Source: DASRSE01 sp035656655
GTDB lineage: Bacteria; Planctomycetota; Planctomycetia; Pirellulales; DASRSE01
Reading direction: 5' to 3'
DNA length: 49,726 nucleotides
Assembly (NCBI GenBank): GCA_035656655.1
Contig: DASRSE010000134.1
Coordinates: 1 to 49,726, forward strand
Below, one piece after another: positions 42,575 through 49,726 of this stretch. Position numbers and translations under genes: made by a program. The stretch's first letter is position 1. Every line of letters starts with the position of its first letter. Under the pieces are notes generated by a model. It was not told the origin of the DNA and made no database searches. It worked only from the letters and a program-made list of their open reading frames with translations.

Positions 42575-42603
42575 TTGGCAAGAGGCCCGGCTTAGAATAC
42601 GAT
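42575..42603 (+). promoter_or_regulatory. Candidate sigma-70-type promoter for gmd-ugd
   Basis: TTGGCA (42575-42580), 17 bases, TACGAT (42598-42603). The -35 matches five of six and the -10 four of six consensus bases, at ideal spacing. The gmd ATG is 87 bases downstream. Confidence 0.5.
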
Positions 42604-42689
42604 GGAGGATCGTAAAAACCTGCCCTGTTCGCCGTCTGAAAAAGCCGCCGCGAGCGCTCCGACCGCCTCTCTCTGCCGCCGAATCCTGC

Positions 42690-43667
42690 ATGTCTCGTCG
42701 CGCGTTGATTACTGGAATCACCGGTCAAGTCGGAGCCTATCTGGCGGAGTTCTTGCTCGCCCGCAAATATGAAGTGCATGGCATGGTTCGCCGCGCCAGC
42801 CACCCGGTGGGCGAGCGAATCGCCCACTTGGGCGACCGGATTCACTTGCACCAAGGCGATCTGCTCGACCAGCTCTCGATCATTTCGCTGATTAAGGAAG
42901 TGCAGCCGCACGAAGTCTACAATCTGGCGGCCCAGAGTTTTGTCCCGACCAGCTTTCAACAGCCCCTGTTGACCAGCGAATTCACCGCTCTCGGGGTCAC
43001 CCGGGTGCTGGAGGCCATTCGGCTGGTCGATCCGACGATTCGCTTCTACCAAGCCAGCAGCAGCGAGATGTTCGGCCGAGTCCAGCAAGAACCGCAAAAT
43101 GAGCAAACTCCGTTTTGGCCGCGCAGTCCCTATGGCGTCGCCAAGGCGTATGGCCACTGGATCACGGTCAATTATCGCGAGAGTTATGGGCTGTTTGCGT
43201 GCTCGGGGATCATGTTCAACCACGAATCGCCATTGCGCGGCAAGGAATTTGTTACCCGCAAAGTTTCCGAAGCGGTCGCGCGGATCAAACTCGGCTTGCA
43301 ACAAAAGCTATACTTGGGCAATCTGGAGGCCCAGCGCGATTGGGGATACGCCGGAGACTATGTCCGCGCCATGTGGCTAATCCTGCAGCAGCCGCAGCCG
43401 GACGACTATGTGATCGCGACGGGGGTAAAGCATTCCGTCCGCGATCTCGTCGAGTTTGCTTTCAATCATGTCGGACTCGATTGGCAGGCGCACGTCGAGG
43501 TTGATCCGGCCCTGTTTCGTCCCGCGGAGGTCAATACGTTGCGCGGCGACTATACCAAGGCGAAAGCGGCGCTCGGCTGGGCGCCGACCGTGACCTTTGA
43601 ACAACTTGTGCAGATGATGGTCGACGCCGATCTGGTCAACGTCGCCAAAGAAATCCGTAACGCGTGA
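42690..43667 (+). CDS. gmd: GDP-mannose 4,6-dehydratase
   Basis: 325 residues, an extended short-chain dehydrogenase. The NADP site is ALITGITGQVGAYLAEFLLARKYEVHGM (5-31). The catalytic features are SSSEMFG (about 124-130) and YGVAKAYGHW with Tyr and Lys; FNHESPLRGKEFVTRKV is the GDP-mannose dehydratase hallmark. The enzyme converts GDP-mannose into GDP-4-keto-6-deoxymannose, precursor of GDP-fucose, GDP-rhamnose and GDP-perosamine. The usual second enzyme (GMER/RMD) is not in the window. I start at MSRRALITG. ugd follows after 68 bases, so the two feed surface polysaccharide synthesis. Confidence 0.93.
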   Translation: MSRRALITGITGQVGAYLAEFLLARKYEVHGMVRRASHPVGERIAHLGDRIHLHQGDLLDQLSIISLIKEVQPHEVYNLAAQSFVPTSFQQPLLTSEFTALGVTRVLEAIRLVDPTIRFYQASSSEMFGRVQQEPQNEQTPFWPRSPYGVAKAYGHWITVNYRESYGLFACSGIMFNHESPLRGKEFVTRKVSEAVARIKLGLQQKLYLGNLEAQRDWGYAGDYVRAMWLILQQPQPDDYVIATGVKHSVRDLVEFAFNHVGLDWQAHVEVDPALFRPAEVNTLRGDYTKAKAALGWAPTVTFEQLVQMMVDADLVNVAKEIRNA

Positions 43668-43735
43668 GCGAGCGATCCGCAACCGCTGGTTTCGGCACGC
43701 GCCGCGGCGACGCCAGTATACGAGGAAGAAACCTG

Positions 43736-45046
43736 ATGAAGATTGCAGTCATTGGCACCGGCTACGTCGGCTTGGTCACCGGCACCTGCTTTGCCGACAG
43801 CGGCAACGATGTGACCTGCATCGACATCGACCAGCGCAAAGTCGATACGCTGCGCCGCGGCGAAATTCCCATCTACGAGCCCGGCCTGACTGAATTGGTC
43901 AAACGGAACACGGCGGCCGGGCGGCTGAAGTTCACGACCGACTATCCCAGCGGCGTCAGTTCCGCGCGGGTGGTTTTTCTCGCCGTCGGCACCCCGCCGC
44001 GCGAGGACGGCTCGGCCGATTTGAAATATCTCCTGCAAGCGATCGATCAGATCGCGCCGCTTCTGAAGCCCAACGCGATCGTCATCACGAAAAGCACGGT
44101 GCCGGTCGGAACCTGCGCAAAAATTGAAGCGCGGCTGAAGGAGCTGACCGGCCGCGCCTGCGACGTGGCCAGCAACCCCGAATTTCTGAAAGAAGGGGCC
44201 GCGATCGAAGACTTCACCAAGCCGGACCGAGTCGTGGTGGGCGTCCGCCGCCCCGAAGTGGGCGACGCCTTGCGTGAACTGTACGCGCCGTTTCTGCGCA
44301 ATGAGCATCCGTTTCTCTGCATGTCGCCGGAAAGCTCGGAAATGACGAAGTACGCGGCCAACGCGATGCTCTCCACCAAGATCAGCTTTGTCAACGAAAT
44401 GGCGAATATCTGCGAGTGCATCGGCGCGGATATCAACGATGTTCGCCGTGGGATGGGCTTCGACAGCCGCATCGGCTTTCAATTCATGTTTCCCGGAGTC
44501 GGCTACGGCGGGAGTTGCTTTCCCAAGGATGTCCGCGCCCTCTCGTCGGTCGCCCGCGAAAACGGTTACGATGCCAAGGTGCTCGACGCCGTGGACGCGG
44601 TGAATCGCCGGCAGCAACAGGTCCAAGCCGCCAAAATCGAAAGGCATTTTGGCGGCCGGCTGACCGGCCGCATCTTGGCCGTGTGGGGGCTGGCGTTCAA
44701 GCCGCGCACCGACGACATTCGCGAGGCCCCGGCCTTGGCCCTCATCGACCGGCTGCTCGAATTGGGCGCGAAGATTCAAGTTCACGACCCGGAAGCGATG
44801 AACAACGTGCGCGACAAATATGGCGACAAACTGACCTATTGCAAGCTGCCGCTGGACGCGCTGCATGGCGCCGACGCCTTGGCGATCATGACCGAATGGG
44901 CCGAGTTTCGCCAACCCGATTTTGACGAGATGAAGAACCGGATGAAATCGCCGGTCATCTTCGATGGCCGCAACATCTTTGAATGCGACGCCATGCGGCA
45001 GCAAGGCTTCGTCTATTACAGCATCGGCCGCAAGCCGGTGATGTAG
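43736..45046 (+). CDS. ugd: UDP-glucose 6-dehydrogenase
   Basis: 436 residues. The Rossmann motif MKIAVIGTGYVGLVTGTCFADSGNDV opens the protein. The catalytic Cys261 lies in GYGGSCFPKDVRAL, and further signatures are SNPEFLKEGAAIEDF and LAFKPRTDDIREAPAL. The enzyme oxidises UDP-glucose twice with NAD to UDP-glucuronate for exopolysaccharide or lipid glycosylation. AGGAAG lies ten bases before the ATG, which settles the start against an in-frame upstream extension. It probably shares the gmd promoter. Confidence 0.95.
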   Translation: MKIAVIGTGYVGLVTGTCFADSGNDVTCIDIDQRKVDTLRRGEIPIYEPGLTELVKRNTAAGRLKFTTDYPSGVSSARVVFLAVGTPPREDGSADLKYLLQAIDQIAPLLKPNAIVITKSTVPVGTCAKIEARLKELTGRACDVASNPEFLKEGAAIEDFTKPDRVVVGVRRPEVGDALRELYAPFLRNEHPFLCMSPESSEMTKYAANAMLSTKISFVNEMANICECIGADINDVRRGMGFDSRIGFQFMFPGVGYGGSCFPKDVRALSSVARENGYDAKVLDAVDAVNRRQQQVQAAKIERHFGGRLTGRILAVWGLAFKPRTDDIREAPALALIDRLLELGAKIQVHDPEAMNNVRDKYGDKLTYCKLPLDALHGADALAIMTEWAEFRQPDFDEMKNRMKSPVIFDGRNIFECDAMRQQGFVYYSIGRKPVM

Positions 45047-45135
45047 CTGCGGCAGCGCGGATGGCGCGCCGCCGGCGCTCTTTTGCGGCGCCGCTCCGAT
45101 TCCGTTTTGTCGCGCCGCCGCCTACAATCGCGGCC

Positions 45136-46278
45136 ATGTCGCGACCAAAGTCCGCTCTTGCCGCCGTTCTGACGATTGCGCCCGAAACGCCCGCTTGGCG
45201 GCGCGCGGTCCGGAGCCGGCTCCTTCGCTGGTATCGCGCGCATGCGCGGACGCTGCCTTGGCGCGGCTCCCACGATCCGTATGCGATCTGGATCAGCGAG
45301 ATCATGCTGCAACAGACCCAGGTCGAAACCGTGAAGCCCTATTTCATCCGCTTCATGCGGACCTTTCCCACCATTGCCGCCTTGACCGCCGCCGCGGAAA
45401 GCGAAGTTTTGAAGCTGTGGGAAGGCCTCGGCTACTATCGCCGGGCCCGGCAACTGCATGCCGCCGCGCGGCAGATCGTCGCGGATCATGGCGGAGTGTT
45501 TCCCAGCGATCTGGAGCGAGTTCGCAATCTGCCGGGCATCGGCCGCTACACGGCCGGCGCGATATTGTCGATCGCCTTCGATTTGCGGCAGCCGATTCTG
45601 GAAGCCAACACGGTGCGGCTGTACAGCCGGCTGCTCGCCTGGCGCGACGATCCGCACGGCAAACCGGGACAGGACCGGCTGTGGCGATTCGCGCTCGACA
45701 TTTTGCCAGCAAAAAACAGCGGCGCGTTCAATCAGGCTTTGATGGAACTCGGCAGCCTGGTCTGCACGCCGCGCGCGCCAAAATGCGAGAGCTGCCCGTT
45801 GTCCGCCGTTTGTCCGACGCGCCGGCTGGGCTGGCAAGACCGCATCCCTGCGCCGAAACAGCAGCCGCGCTTCGTCGCTGTGCAAGCGGCCGCGATCGTG
45901 GTCCGAAGGTCGGGCGGCAAAGTCCTGCTCCGCAAGTGCGGTCCGGACGAGCGCTGGGCCGGACTGTGGGATTTTCTGCGGTTTGAAGTTCCGGACCCCG
46001 AGCAGCGCTCGCTCGCCGAGCAGGTTCAAAAGCGGACCGGCCTGAAAGTCACGATCGGCTCTCCTTTCTTGACCATCAAGCACGGCGTCACGCGGTTCAA
46101 GATCACGCTCGCTTGCTATCCGGCCGAGGCGGTCGGAGGCCGGCTCGCGCAGCCGCGGGAGTCGCTCCGCTGGATCAAGCTAGCGGAGTTGGCGGACTAT
46201 CCGTTGAGTACGACGGGCCGCAAAATCGCGAACCATTTGCGTGATCTGGGGATTACGGGAGTCTCCGGGGCAGAGTGA
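45136..46278 (+). CDS. mutY: A/G-specific adenine glycosylase (MutY) with altered catalytic position
   Basis: 380 residues. The HhH-GPD domain shows Glu55 in ISEIMLQQTQVE and the hairpin LPGIGRYTAGAI (about 132-143). The Fe-S cluster Cys are 210, 217, 220 and 226 (CTPRAPKCESCPLSAVC). A C-terminal Nudix-like domain (about 245-370) recognises 8-oxoG in this family. The conserved catalytic Asp of the family's 'LDGNV' stretch is replaced by Glu156 in PILEANTVRL. The other signatures are intact. MutY removes adenine opposite 8-oxoguanine. It follows ugd by 89 bases, and TACAAT lies ten bases before the ATG region. Confidence 0.9.
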   Translation: MSRPKSALAAVLTIAPETPAWRRAVRSRLLRWYRAHARTLPWRGSHDPYAIWISEIMLQQTQVETVKPYFIRFMRTFPTIAALTAAAESEVLKLWEGLGYYRRARQLHAAARQIVADHGGVFPSDLERVRNLPGIGRYTAGAILSIAFDLRQPILEANTVRLYSRLLAWRDDPHGKPGQDRLWRFALDILPAKNSGAFNQALMELGSLVCTPRAPKCESCPLSAVCPTRRLGWQDRIPAPKQQPRFVAVQAAAIVVRRSGGKVLLRKCGPDERWAGLWDFLRFEVPDPEQRSLAEQVQKRTGLKVTIGSPFLTIKHGVTRFKITLACYPAEAVGGRLAQPRESLRWIKLAELADYPLSTTGRKIANHLRDLGITGVSGAE

Positions 46279-46295
46279 CTCCCCTTGCCACCGAT

Positions 46296-46323
46296 TTGAT
46301 TTGGCCGGATACTGTAAGATTAT
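46296..46323 (+). promoter_or_regulatory. Candidate promoter for lepA
   Basis: TTGATT (46296-46301), 16 bases, GATTAT (46318-46323). Each box matches four of six consensus bases. The lepA ATG is 97 bases downstream. Confidence 0.4.
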
Positions 46324-46363
46324 CGCATATGCGCATTCTATGATCTGGATTCGATGCGGACCG

Positions 46364-46379
46364 GTCCGCCGCGGCGGAC
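46364..46379. repeat. Perfect 16-base palindrome GTCCGCCGCGGCGGAC
   Basis: It lies in the leader of lepA, after the candidate promoter. A 14-base core of it recurs at 49191-49204 and a longer variant at 2728-2747. Confidence 0.6.
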
Positions 46380-46419
46380 ACTCGCAACCGATTTCGCTTT
46401 CGTCGATTCGATCCCCTCT

Positions 46420-48225
46420 ATGCCTGACGTTCGCAATATTCGCAATTTTTCGATCATCGCTCACATCGATCACGGCAAAAGCACGCTGGCCGATCGTCTA
46501 TTGGAGCAAACCGGCACCGTCAACAAACGCGACATGCGGGCGCAAGTGCTGGACGACATGGACCTCGAGCGCGAGCGCGGAATCACGATTAAAGCCCGCG
46601 CTGTGGCGATGAAGTATCGGCTGAACGGCGTCGACTACGAACTGAATCTGATCGACACGCCAGGCCACGTCGATTTTCACTATGAGGTCTCGCGCAGTCT
46701 CGCTTGCTGCGAAGGAGCGCTGCTGCTGGTCGATGCGTTTCAAGGGGTTGAAGCTCAAACCGTCGCCAACGCCTTTGCCGCGATGGAGCACGACATCACC
46801 ATCGTGCCCTTGTTGAACAAGGTCGATCTGAAGCACGCGCGGCCGGACGAAGTCAAGCTTGAAATGCAGCAAGTGCTGGGGATCGATCCGGCCGACGTCT
46901 TGCCTTGCAGCGGCAAGACCGGAGTCGGCGTCGATAAAGTTCTGGAAGCGATCGTTGCGCGGATGCCGCCCCCCCGAGGCACCCCCGACGCACCGCTGCA
47001 AGCGATGGTTTTTGACTCGCATTACGACGACTATCGCGGCGCCATCACCTACATCCGCTTGATGAACGGCCGCGTTCGCAAGGGACAGCGGATTCGCTTT
47101 CTGAAAACCGAAGCCACCTACGAAGTCCTCGAATGCGGGCAGTTCGTTCCCGAGCGCAGGGCGTGCGAAGAACTGCAAGCCGGGCAAGTCGGTTACTTGA
47201 TCTGCAACATCAAAGCGATTCAAGATGTCCACATCGGCGACACGGTGTCGGTCCCCGGCGAAGGCGCGGCGGCGGCGCTCGAGGGTTATCGGCCGCCGCA
47301 GCGAATGGTCTATTGCGGCCTCTATCCCTCGGACGGCCAAAATTTTGAAGAGCTGCGCGACGCGCTGACCAAGCTCAGCATTAACGACCCGAGCTTCGAG
47401 TTCACGCCCGAAACGAGCGACGCCTTGGGCTTCGGCTTTCGCTGCGGTTTTCTCGGCTTGCTCCACATGGAAATTGTCCAGCAGCGGCTCGAACAAGAAT
47501 CCAACATCGACCTCGTGCAAACCGCCCCCAACGTGACCTACGAATTAGTCACGACGACCGGCGAGACCATTCAAATCCACAATCCACAAGATGTCCCCGA
47601 CGCCGGATCGATCCAAGATTTCATGCAGCCGATTGTCCGCGTCAACTTCGTCTTGCCCACGGAGTTCATCGGCGGGGTCATGCAGCTTTGCACCGATCGC
47701 CGCGGGGTCTACGTTCGCACCGAATATCTCTCCGGGACGCGCGCGATGCTGACGTTCGATTTGCCGTTGGCCGACGTGATTTATGACATGCACGACAAGC
47801 TGAAGAGCGTCACCCGCGGCTACGGCACGATGGACTACGAGCTGCTTGGCTACTTTCCGGCCGATCTGGTCCGGATGGACATTCTCGTCGGCGGCAAGCG
47901 GGTCGATGCGTTGTCGATCATTTGCGACAAGCGCGACGCGGAGCGGCGCGGCCGCGCGATCGTCAAAAAACTGCGGACCGAAATCGATCGCCATATGTTC
48001 GAAATCGCGATCCAAGCCGCAATCGGCAGCCGCGTGATCGCTCGCGAAACCATCTCCGCGATGCGGAAGAACGTCACCGCCAAATGCTACGGCGGCGACA
48101 TCACCCGCAAACGCAAGCTCTGGGCCAAGCAAAAAGAAGGCAAGAAGCGAATGAAATCGATCGGCAGCGTCGATATTCCGCAAAAAGCGTTTCTCGCCGT
48201 TCTTGAAACGGGCACCGAAAAGTAG
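46420..48225 (+). CDS. lepA: Elongation factor 4 (LepA)
   Basis: 601 residues, the standard length. The GTPase motifs are AHIDHGKSTLADRL (G1), RGITIK (G2), DTPGHVDF (G3), NKVDLKHA (G4) and SGKTGVGV (G5 region). Domains 2, 3 and 5 follow, and the LepA-specific C-terminal domain ends KRKLWAKQKEGKKRMKSIGSVDIPQKAF, the most diagnostic stretch. It acts on the ribosome as a GTPase that affects initiation and back-translocation under stress. The start MPDVRNIRNFS gives a canonical N-terminus. The signal peptidase gene follows after 45 bases; lepA-lepB is an old and widespread order. Confidence 0.97.
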   Translation: MPDVRNIRNFSIIAHIDHGKSTLADRLLEQTGTVNKRDMRAQVLDDMDLERERGITIKARAVAMKYRLNGVDYELNLIDTPGHVDFHYEVSRSLACCEGALLLVDAFQGVEAQTVANAFAAMEHDITIVPLLNKVDLKHARPDEVKLEMQQVLGIDPADVLPCSGKTGVGVDKVLEAIVARMPPPRGTPDAPLQAMVFDSHYDDYRGAITYIRLMNGRVRKGQRIRFLKTEATYEVLECGQFVPERRACEELQAGQVGYLICNIKAIQDVHIGDTVSVPGEGAAAALEGYRPPQRMVYCGLYPSDGQNFEELRDALTKLSINDPSFEFTPETSDALGFGFRCGFLGLLHMEIVQQRLEQESNIDLVQTAPNVTYELVTTTGETIQIHNPQDVPDAGSIQDFMQPIVRVNFVLPTEFIGGVMQLCTDRRGVYVRTEYLSGTRAMLTFDLPLADVIYDMHDKLKSVTRGYGTMDYELLGYFPADLVRMDILVGGKRVDALSIICDKRDAERRGRAIVKKLRTEIDRHMFEIAIQAAIGSRVIARETISAMRKNVTAKCYGGDITRKRKLWAKQKEGKKRMKSIGSVDIPQKAFLAVLETGTEK

Positions 48226-48270
48226 CCGCCGCGGCCCGCCTCGCTCACCCCACGCTCAAACGATGCGCGC

Positions 48271-49134
48271 ATGGAACCCGTCCGGCGAATTTGCACCGGG
48301 TTAGCCCTCCTCGGCATCGCCGGATTGTCCGTCGAGCTGCTTTTCATGCTCGGCTTGTTTCGGCCGCTGCGAGTAGAAAGCGGGTCAATGGCCCCCACCG
48401 TCCGCGGCCCGCATTACGAAATCGTCTGCCAGAACTGCGGCCACCGGTTTGCAATCGATGCGCTTCGGCCGCCTCCCACTGGATATGCCGCTTGTCCTTT
48501 GTGCGGTGCGAATCACAATCCGCTTCCCGATGCCATCGAACTCGGCGCCCGCTTGTATGTCGATCGAACTGCCTTCTGGTGGCGCGACCCACGGCGCTGG
48601 GAACCGATCGTTTTTCGCGACCCGCTATCCGGCCAGCTCGTTCTCAAGCGCGTCGTCGGTCTGCCGGGCGAAACGATCGCGATCCGCGACGGAGCGGTCT
48701 TTGTCAATGGCCAGCGACAGCCCCCGCCGGACCGCGTGCGCCGCGCGATGGCGATCCTCGTCCACGACCCGGCCTGCCGCCCAAAAGTGCTCGGAACGAA
48801 GAACGAACCGCTATCCGACGCGGTTGCCTACAATCAAACGGAGTCGCGGCGGCTCAACCGCGTGGCGCATCCTTGGCACATCGTCGGCGGACAACTCGCG
48901 GAACTCGCCGACCCAGACGGTTGGAGCACGGCTGCCGAACCGGTTTATCGCGACGTTTATTACACCCAGGTGCCGCGGGTTGGAACAGGCGCCCCGCCGG
49001 CCGACTATCCGCTCGGCGCGGACGAGTTCTTCGTCTTGGGCGACAACAGCCCCATCAGCGACGACAGCCGCCACTGGCCGCGGCCCGGCTTGCCGCGCGC
49101 GGCGCTCGTCGGCAAACCGCTCGGCATCCGCTAA
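48271..49134 (+). CDS. lepB: Signal peptidase I with zinc ribbon inserted after the catalytic serine
   Basis: 287 residues of family S26. An N-terminal membrane helix (about 8-30) precedes SGSMAPTV with nucleophile Ser39. The general base should be Lys126 in LVLKRVVGLPGET, and box E is GDNSPISDDSR. Between boxes B and D lies a four-Cys insert: Cys53, Cys56 (CQNCGHRF) and Cys75, Cys78 (CPLCGANH), a likely zinc ribbon of about 30 residues. The enzyme cleaves Sec signal peptides at the outer face of the membrane, so the ribbon would be outside the cytoplasm. It sits 45 bases downstream of lepA. Confidence 0.88.
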   Translation: MEPVRRICTGLALLGIAGLSVELLFMLGLFRPLRVESGSMAPTVRGPHYEIVCQNCGHRFAIDALRPPPTGYAACPLCGANHNPLPDAIELGARLYVDRTAFWWRDPRRWEPIVFRDPLSGQLVLKRVVGLPGETIAIRDGAVFVNGQRQPPPDRVRRAMAILVHDPACRPKVLGTKNEPLSDAVAYNQTESRRLNRVAHPWHIVGGQLAELADPDGWSTAAEPVYRDVYYTQVPRVGTGAPPADYPLGADEFFVLGDNSPISDDSRHWPRPGLPRAALVGKPLGIR

Positions 49135-49190
49135 CTTCCGCTCCGCATCATGCCGCTCCGCAACAACGATTTCGGGCGTCCGTAGGTCCG

Positions 49191-49204
49191 TCCGCCGCGG
49201 CGGA
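49191..49204. repeat. Perfect 14-base palindrome TCCGCCGCGGCGGA
   Basis: It lies downstream of lepB and matches the core of the palindrome in front of lepA (46364-46379). The two flank the lepA-lepB pair. There is no adjacent T run. Confidence 0.5.
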
Positions 49205-49229
49205 AAACAAATTTCGCACGAATCGTTAG

Positions 49230-49268
49230 TGCACCGACGAGTTCAAGCAGTCGGCGGTGGATCTGGTG
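49230..49268 (+). mobile_element. Scrap of an IS3-type transposase OrfA
   Basis: Reading CTDEFKQSAVDLV on the plus strand gives the start region of IS3-family OrfA ('xxYTDEFKxxAVxLV'). A stop codon lies directly before it and the frame ends in a stop soon after. Only 13 residues remain, so this is a deleted element. It is overwritten at its right edge by Rhs-like sequence on the other strand. Confidence 0.45.
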
Positions 49269-49510
49269 TTGGCCGAACCGTCGGCATAGGAGTAATCGAC
49301 ATGGAGCGAAGAACCGTCCACCGCGCCACCGCGCTCTTGAGACTCGCGGGTTAACTGCTGGAAGCCATTGTACGCCCGCTTTACGTCGTTGACCACACTG
49401 CCGCTCGTGGCGGCGTCGTAGCTGGTGACCTGGGTGACTAGCCCGCGGACGTCGTTTCGATCCGCAAAATGGCGTAGGCAGATTGGACCGGCCCTGTTTC
49501 CATCTTCATG
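49269..49510 (-). pseudogene. Rhs/YD-repeat protein remnant
   Basis: On the minus strand the frame reads GLVTQVTSYDAATSGSVVND, then KRAYNGFQQLTRESQERGGA and VDYSYADGSANT, the repeat style of planctomycete Rhs proteins. Upstream the match fades through HEDGNRAGPICLRHFADRND. There is no start codon, and the frame is cut after SANT, where the transposase scrap begins. It is the remainder of a large surface or toxin-delivery protein. Confidence 0.6.
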
Positions 49511-49541
49511 AGTTCCCGAAGCGAATTGGTTTGCGTCCCCT

Positions 49542-49726
49542 TTAATCCGCTCCCATCACATCAATTCCGTGATCTCTGAGACGCGCAACGCCCCGTGCGG
49601 TAAACGACGTCCAAGCGACGTCTAATGTTTTTAAAGAAGGCAAAGCCAAGAAGTAGGGAATCGAGTCGTCCTTCAACGCAAGACTTCCGATCATGACATA
49701 AGTTACGGATTTCGGAATCTGCGCGA
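49542..49726 (-). CDS. Leucine-rich-repeat protein, C-terminal end (runs off the window)
   Basis: The visible 60 residues read VTYVMIGSLALKDDSIPYFL, ALPSLKTLDVAWTSFTARGV and ARLRDHGIDVMGAD before TAA. 'LPSLKTLDVAWTSFTARGVARL' matches the bacterial cysteine-containing-like leucine-rich repeat (LxxLxxLDLxxTxVTxxGLxxL) that is very common in planctomycetes. The rest of the gene is outside the window. Its function cannot be told from the end alone. Confidence 0.65.
   Translation of the reverse strand, partial: AQIPKSVTYVMIGSLALKDDSIPYFLALPSLKTLDVAWTSFTARGVARLRDHGIDVMGAD

Noticed and set aside
49439..49541. Minus-strand frame ending RIETTSAG as a separate small protein
   Set aside because: It is about 33 residues with no start signal. 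The alternative frame continues into the Rhs remnant and explains the region better.

Overview
The window reads as chromosomal DNA of a planctomycete, probably a Pirellulales-like member of Planctomycetota. The evidence is an alternative complex III joined to a caa3 oxidase, several proteins that start with a two-CxxC zinc ribbon and run through a Pro/Ala/Ser linker into one membrane anchor, an ECF42 sigma factor with DGPF proteins, a Rhs remnant, and generally high G+C. No phage, plasmid or CRISPR signature was seen.

Layout. 1-2912 (minus): tRNA-Gly, tig and two clpP genes, a folding and proteolysis group. 3177-4085 (plus): an FHA-domain protein. 4151-6776 (minus): two small unknown proteins behind a PAS/AAA+/Fis regulator whose ATPase motifs are decayed. 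6777-7425: no protein gene, but a highly base-paired plus-strand segment ending in a strong intrinsic terminator, a candidate structured RNA. 7426-10220 (plus): a secreted beta-propeller, a palindromic repeat cluster, an AraC regulator and a DUF417 membrane protein. 10237-13080 (minus): an ECF42 module (sigma factor, two DGPF/YCII proteins, one VOC protein) with a candidate ECF42 promoter between sigma gene and targets.

13206-25993 (minus) is one long tightly packed operon read as actA-actB-actC-actD-actE-actF, a small membrane protein, sco, then coxB-coxA-coxC-coxD. Quinol is oxidised by the alternative complex III, electrons pass through haem c centres to the Cu-A/haem-c subunit II, and subunit I reduces oxygen. 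Most junctions are ATGA-type overlaps, consistent with translational coupling. 26121-30268 (minus) is a Tat-exported three-subunit molybdenum hydroxylase of the PaoABC type.

30625-33442 holds two convergent DAO-family FAD oxidoreductases, one carrying a C-terminal Rieske domain. 33586-41577 has a zinc-ribbon/membrane protein, type III pantothenate kinase, a KAS III-like enzyme, a multidomain serine protease and a polytopic membrane protein. 41647-45046 has an FAH-family enzyme and a gmd-ugd nucleotide-sugar pair. 45136-49134 (plus) has mutY, lepA and a signal peptidase I with an inserted zinc ribbon. The last 0.5 kb holds scraps of an IS3-type transposase and a Rhs protein, and the C-terminus of a leucine-rich-repeat protein.

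Starts were chosen by overlap with the upstream gene, Shine-Dalgarno sequence and family length. Everything is read by eye; no database search was run.
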